Source of the DNA: Bacteroidota bacterium | GTDB lineage: Bacteria > Bacteroidota > Bacteroidia > Bacteroidales > P3 | Reading direction: 5' to 3' | Assembly: GCA_030540495.1 (NCBI GenBank) | Contig: JAUNWC010000041.1 | Coordinates: 1 to 9,169, forward strand | DNA: 9,169 nucleotides | Translations under genes and position numbers: made by a program | Shown here: positions 5,754-9,169 of the stretch, piece by piece | Numbering within the stretch: position 1 is the stretch's first letter | Layout of the letters: each line of letters opens with the position of its first letter | Notes under the pieces: model-generated | What the model was told of the DNA's origin: nothing | Databases searched by the model: none | The model's input: only the letters and a program-made list of their open reading frames with translations

Positions 5754-6308
5754 ATGAATATACAAGGAAAAATTGTTACTTTACGAGCAATGAGACTCGA
5801 AGACATGCACATGATTTGTGATATGTTCAATGACGCAGAACTTGAAAATTTGGTAGTTGGTTGGGCTTTTCCACTATCGTATGAACAGCAACAGGCTTGG
5901 TTTGAAAAGCATCTTTGGGATAATAACAATTTCAGATTTGTTATTGAAACGCCTCGAGATGGTGCTGTGGGTATTGCAACGCTTACCGACATTGATTGGA
6001 AAAATAGAAGAGCCACACACGGAATCAAACTTGCAAATCAGAAAAACAGAACAAAGGGCGTTGGTACTGATTCGGTTATGGCTATAATGCGTTATGCGTT
6101 TGATGAATTAGGCTTACATCGTTTGGACGGTTCTTGGTTTGATTCTAATGTTGCTTCAAAGGGACTGTATACCAAATGCGGTTGGAAAGCAGAGGGTGTT
6201 AAAAGAGATTATGTTTACAAGCGTGGAGAATGGAGAGATTTGACAATGGTAGGAGTTACCGAAAAAGATTATAGAGAGTTAATAGCAACTAATCATTATT
6301 GGGAATAA
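5754..6308 (+). CDS. RimJ/RimL-type GNAT acetyltransferase
   Basis: A 184-aa complete GNAT. It begins with IVTLRAMRLEDMHMICDMFN (7-26), typical of the RimJ/RimL-like group, continues through WFEKHL (49-54), and has acetyl-CoA motif A around GIKLANQKNRTKGVGTDSVM (90-109), where K101-G-V-G104 forms the pyrophosphate loop. The C-terminal NVASKGLYTKCGWKAEGVKR (132-151) completes the fold. It is related in layout to the preceding GNAT but clearly diverged, so it is an older duplicate or an independent acquisition rather than a fresh copy. It has no poly-G tract and would be expressed constantly. It is 1 bp from the following crotonase gene, suggesting coupled translation. An acyl acceptor on a sugar is likely from context only. 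Confidence 0.9.
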   Translation: MNIQGKIVTLRAMRLEDMHMICDMFNDAELENLVVGWAFPLSYEQQQAWFEKHLWDNNNFRFVIETPRDGAVGIATLTDIDWKNRRATHGIKLANQKNRTKGVGTDSVMAIMRYAFDELGLHRLDGSWFDSNVASKGLYTKCGWKAEGVKRDYVYKRGEWRDLTMVGVTEKDYRELIATNHYWE

Positions 6309-6309
6309 A

Positions 6310-7063
6310 ATGGAATGGATAGAAACCTCCTTTTTAGAAAAAGATATATTTCTGTTAAGAATCAACAAAACTCAAACATTAAATTCCTTAAATAGAGAAT
6401 TGTTGCGAGAGTTAGATTCTGTGATTACTGTTATAGGTAATAATGATAGCATACATTTTGTTATAATAACGGGAATTGGAAAAAGTTTTGTAGCAGGTGC
6501 TGATATAAAGGAAATGTCTCTATTGTCAAAAACAGAGGCTTTGGATTTTGCAAAATTAGGTTCAAGCGTTTTTAGAAAGATAGAAACATTGAATAAAATC
6601 ACAATAGCTGCTGTAAATGGTTATGCAATAGGAGGTGGATGTGAGTTAGCAATGGCTTGTGATTTTAGAGTAGCAACCGAAAACGCCAATTTCTCTCAAC
6701 CCGAAGTAAGTCTTGGAATAATACCAGGCTTTTCTGGTACGCAAATTAACAAGACTTGTGGGAATTTCCAAAACAAAAGAAATGGTTTATGCTGGGAAAA
6801 AAGTTGATGTAAAAGAAGCCCTGTCTATTGGGTTGATAAACCAAATATCAAATCAAGAAACTTTATTACAAGATTGTTTAAAACTTATTAATTCAATCAA
6901 AGTCAATTCATTTCCTGCAATAATATCTGCAAAGAAATCTATACAAGAAGGTTGCGAATGTTGTTTAGAAGAAGGTATAAGTATAGAGAACTGTTATTTT
7001 TCATCTTGTTTTGAGTCTTCTGAACAAAAAGAAAGAATGAGACGCTTTATTGAGAAATCTTGA
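6310..7063 (+). pseudogene. enoyl-CoA hydratase/crotonase family gene, frameshifted
   Basis: The first frame (6310-6807, 165 aa) holds the crotonase core: the oxyanion segment GKSFVAGADIKEM (57-69), NGYAIGGGCELAMACD (103-118) with E112, and SQPEVSLGIIPGFSGTQ (129-145) with E132. E112 and E132 correspond to the paired catalytic glutamates of enoyl-CoA hydratase. Just after GTQ the homology moves to another frame, which reads LTRLVGISKTKEMVYAGKKVD and continues to TGA 7061-7063. The break lies at 6742-6746, where CAA-A-TTA suggests loss of two bases from one codon, since relatives have one residue between GTQ and L. Repaired length would be about 251 aa, near the family norm of about 260. There is no poly-G tract, so this looks like ordinary inactivation or a sequencing error. 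When intact it may have hydrated an enoyl-CoA to supply a 3-hydroxyacyl donor for a neighbouring acyltransferase (inference). Confidence 0.85.
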
Positions 7064-7320
7064 TGCTATAGAGTTTTTGATGGATTGGAGGCAGTAAGAA
7101 CTACTTTAAGCAACAGAACAGTAATCTTATAGATAGCAATTATCCAACAGAAATTCTATCAAAAGCCCGCTTGTGTGAAGATTTCTTTGCAGATTAACCG
7201 TTGAAAAATTTCTTATGATTAAGTCTTCTCGCTCTGATATTAGATGTTTTCAAAAACATAAACCAACGAAAGCGATTATTTTTTTTACTATTAAAAAAAA
7301 CTTTTTTTTACTTAAACTCA
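7064..7320. other. spacer with possible decayed coding sequence and A/T-runs
   Basis: No convincing gene fills this gap. A stop-free stretch of about 34 codons reads in one frame from near 7095 to a TAA around 7196, but it has no ATG and no recognised family. Short repeats include a 16-bp inverted repeat ATGTTTT-CA-AAAACAT (7244-7259), T8 (7279-7286) and A8-C-T8 (7293-7309). The flippase gene after this gap may have its own promoter here, but no standard element could be placed. Confidence 0.4.
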
Positions 7321-8784
7321 ATGACAAATCAGTCTCTTAAAGACAAGACTGTTAGCGGTACTTTTTGGTCGGCCGCTGATGCATTCTTAGGACAAGGGAT
7401 AACGTTTCTTGTCGGACTTGTATTAGCAAGGTTGTTATCTCCTTCGGAATACGGCTTGATAGGTATTTGCCTTATCTTCACCGCCGTTTTGGGTGGAATA
7501 GTAGATAGCGGTTTCTCAAGTGCCTTGATACGCAAGAAAGACGTTTCAAACAACGATTACAATACGATGTTCATCATCAATATGGTGGCAAGTGTTGTTC
7601 TCTATGTTCTATTGTTTTTCTCTGCTCCTCTGATTGCCACTTTCTTTGCAAGGCAAGAACTAACTTCGCTTGTTCGGGCTATCGGCTTGATACTTATCTT
7701 TCAAGCCCTATCCATCACGCAGATGACCATTCTTACCAAACGCATTGACTTCAAAACCAAAACAAAAGCCTCTATCATTGCGGCTGTCATCAGTGGAGCG
7801 TTAGGTATAGGTTCAGCATTTGCAGGCTTAGGCGTGTGGGCTTTAGTCGTTCAAAAACTTTCGCAAACACTTATCTACACGCTTTGCCTATGGGTTTTCA
7901 ATCGTTGGTGGCCTACTATTCATTTTAACAAAAAAAGTTTCCATTATATGTGGGGTTTTGGCTGGAAGATGATGACAAGTGGCTTGCTTAATAATATTTG
8001 GAGCCAATTATATCAAGTAGTTATCGGCAAATGCTACACCGATTACACTCTCGGACAATATACTCGTAGCCATGAATATGCTAATATCTTTTCTGCCAAT
8101 CTTACTTCCATAGTTCAACGTGTTACTTACCCCGTGATGAGCGAAATACAAGACGACAAAGTGTGTTTGGTTGCCGCTTATAGACGTATAATCAAAACCA
8201 CTATGCTTGTTACCTGTATATGTATGATTTCTTTGGGTGCAGTGGCAGAGCCTTTGATTTATTGCCTTATCGGTCCAAAATGGCATCAAGCAGCAACTTT
8301 TCTTCCTTTTATCTGTATCAATCTTTCGCTATTTCCTCTGCATTCTATCAACCTTAACATGTTGCAAGTGCAAGGTCGTAGCGACATCTTTCTTGCCCTT
8401 GAGATAGTAAAGAAAATTATCGCCATTTTCCCTATCTGTATGGGTATCTTTGTGAATATCTATTGGATGTTGATTGCTTCTATCATCACTGGAATAATCG
8501 CTTTCTTTCTCAACTCTTATTATACAGGAAAAAAGTTAAACTATCCATCTTTCCGACAATTAAAAGATGTTGCCCCAAGTTACGGCGTGGCTTTCGTAGT
8601 TGCCTTAAGCGTTTATTTCTTCAAATTCCTACCACTTTCCTATTGGATTGTTCTACCTATGCAAATTATTACAGGCATCATCGTTTGCGTCCTTCTTTGC
8701 GAAGCAACCAAACTTTCAGAATACTATGAGATAAAAGATATAATCATCAATTTTATATCTTCAAAACTTAAACGAAACAAATAA
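7321..8784 (+). CDS. Wzx-type polysaccharide flippase (WzxC/TuaB-like, MOP superfamily)
   Basis: A 487-aa integral inner-membrane protein expected to move an undecaprenyl-linked repeat unit from the cytoplasmic to the periplasmic face. The N-terminus has the family pattern: VSGTFWS (11-17), LARLLSPSEYGLIG (35-48) and DSGFSSALIRKKD (62-74). Hydrophobic segments then alternate with short basic loops along nearly the whole chain, consistent with 12-14 transmembrane helices. The C-terminus is basic (SKLKRNK). Length fits the family. It points to a Wzx/Wzy-dependent pathway, although no polymerase is in the window. It is separated from the crotonase remnant by 257 bp, so it may start a separate transcript. 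ATG 7321 fits, being just before the conserved N-terminus, and has no Shine-Dalgarno. No phase-variable tract is seen. Confidence 0.92.
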   Translation: MTNQSLKDKTVSGTFWSAADAFLGQGITFLVGLVLARLLSPSEYGLIGICLIFTAVLGGIVDSGFSSALIRKKDVSNNDYNTMFIINMVASVVLYVLLFFSAPLIATFFARQELTSLVRAIGLILIFQALSITQMTILTKRIDFKTKTKASIIAAVISGALGIGSAFAGLGVWALVVQKLSQTLIYTLCLWVFNRWWPTIHFNKKSFHYMWGFGWKMMTSGLLNNIWSQLYQVVIGKCYTDYTLGQYTRSHEYANIFSANLTSIVQRVTYPVMSEIQDDKVCLVAAYRRIIKTTMLVTCICMISLGAVAEPLIYCLIGPKWHQAATFLPFICINLSLFPLHSINLNMLQVQGRSDIFLALEIVKKIIAIFPICMGIFVNIYWMLIASIITGIIAFFLNSYYTGKKLNYPSFRQLKDVAPSYGVAFVVALSVYFFKFLPLSYWIVLPMQIITGIIVCVLLCEATKLSEYYEIKDIIINFISSKLKRNK

Positions 8785-8797
8785 AAATATACATATA

Positions 8798-8854
8798 ATG
8801 AATTATCCAAATTTTAAGGTAATAACTTATAATTTAACAAAACGATTAATTTAA
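8798..8854 (+). CDS. 18-codon mini-ORF between flippase and glycosyltransferase genes
   Basis: ATG 8798 to TAA 8852-8854 encodes MNYPNFKVITYNLTKRLI. It ends 7 bp before the next start and could be a leader peptide, the stub of a deleted gene, or chance. There is no homology I can recognise. Confidence 0.2.
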   Translation: MNYPNFKVITYNLTKRLI

Positions 8855-8861
8855 TAAAACC

Positions 8862-9169
8862 ATGTCTATAAAAGTTTTGCACATCTTTCCAGACGATAAA
8901 TTCTTCGATTCTGTTTCTGAATACTTTGATTCTTTTAATAGTTTAGAAAATAAGTACATTTTTTATTCTAAACAAAAAGACTATAAATTTAAATACATAC
9001 ATAAAACAGAAAAGATAACACTCGTTTACAAATGGTCGGAATATATTAAGATTATCAATGACGAAAATATAGATGTTGTGTATTTTCAAGCATTATATCC
9101 ACCTTATGTAATAAACTTTATAGACCCTAAAAAGATAACCGTTTGGTGGTGTTTTGGTTTTGAAATTTA
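8862..9169 (+). CDS. probable glycosyltransferase, 5' end only (Fuc4NAc-transferase-like)
   Basis: The frame starts at ATG 8862 and runs off the right edge after 102 codons. The N-terminus KVLHIFPDDKFFDS (4-17) and the segment DVVYFQALYPPYVINF (71-86) followed by ITVWWCFGFEI (92-102) resemble the TDP-Fuc4NAc:lipid II Fuc4NAc-transferase group (Pfam Glyco_transf_56 type), where a conserved W-W-G/F-x-G-x-[DE] segment follows a V-[YF]-F-H/Q-x-L strand. If right, it would use a dTDP-4-amino-4,6-dideoxyhexose, which matches the aminotransferase at the start of the window. Only the first third is visible, so the family call is tentative; a general glycosyltransferase role is more secure from context. 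Confidence 0.55.
   Translation, partial: MSIKVLHIFPDDKFFDSVSEYFDSFNSLENKYIFYSKQKDYKFKYIHKTEKITLVYKWSEYIKIINDENIDVVYFQALYPPYVINFIDPKKITVWWCFGFEI

Noticed and set aside
5857..6087. Alternative + strand reading frame inside the third GNAT.
   Set aside because: It overlaps a complete GNAT with clear motifs and has no recognisable domain, so it is a shadow frame. The same applies to 8463-8729 inside the flippase and to the minus-strand frames.
7244..7259. Palindrome ATGTTTT-CA-AAAACAT as the terminator after the crotonase gene.
   Set aside because: It is an A/T-only weak stem with no T-run directly after it; the T8 run begins 20 bases later.
1..9169. CRISPR array, tRNA, rRNA, insertion sequence or invertible promoter.
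   Set aside because: No spaced identical repeats of CRISPR length, no tRNA- or rRNA-like sequence, no transposase frame, and no long inverted repeats flanking a promoter were found on reading both strands by eye.

Overview
The window is a stretch of a surface-polysaccharide (O-antigen or capsule) biosynthesis locus. All genes lie on the + strand and most are tightly packed, as in an operon. The organism is most likely a member of the Bacteroidota, perhaps Bacteroidales. The DNA is AT-rich, start codons are preceded by A/T-rich sequence with no clear Shine-Dalgarno motif, and the gene families are typical of glycan loci in that phylum. The assignment is inferred, because no rRNA or other marker gene is present.

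Layout: (1) 1-253 is non-coding. It holds a phased array of 10-bp repeats around a hairpin, then a pair of direct repeats overlapping a 16-bp palindrome. (2) 254-1363 encodes a DegT/DnrJ/EryC1/StrS sugar aminotransferase, similar to enzymes that make dTDP-4-amino-4,6-dideoxyhexoses. (3) 1366-3691 encodes two ATP-grasp ligase-like proteins. (4) 3740-6308 encodes a GNAT acetyltransferase, a divergent PLP-dependent aminotransferase-like protein and two more GNATs. (5) 6310-7063 is a crotonase (enoyl-CoA hydratase family) gene broken by a frameshift. (6) 7064-7320 is a non-coding or decayed spacer. (7) 7321-8784 encodes a Wzx-type flippase. (8) 8862 to the window edge is the start of a probable glycosyltransferase.

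The most notable signal is three long poly-G tracts (G9, G11 and G8) within about 4 kb of AT-rich DNA, each inside the coding frame of a putative sugar-modifying enzyme. At G9 (1436-1444) the first ATP-grasp gene is out of frame. Its real start is probably ATG 1366, 2 bp after the aminotransferase stop, and removing one G joins the frames. At G11 (4036-4046) the first GNAT is cut off before its C-terminal half, and removing one G restores a complete GNAT ending at 4181. At G8 (5290-5297) the second GNAT is in frame, but a change of one G either way gives an early stop. The sequenced state is therefore OFF, OFF, ON. This looks like a set of slipped-strand contingency genes that would combinatorially vary how a polysaccharide is decorated.

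Proposed teamwork (inference): the aminotransferase makes an amino sugar. GNATs and ATP-grasp ligases attach acyl or aminoacyl groups to it. The crotonase, when intact, may have supplied a hydroxyacyl-CoA. A glycosyltransferase adds the sugar to a lipid-linked repeat unit, and the flippase exports that unit. The phase-variable genes sit in the decoration step, while the aminotransferase and flippase, needed for the backbone, carry no such tract.
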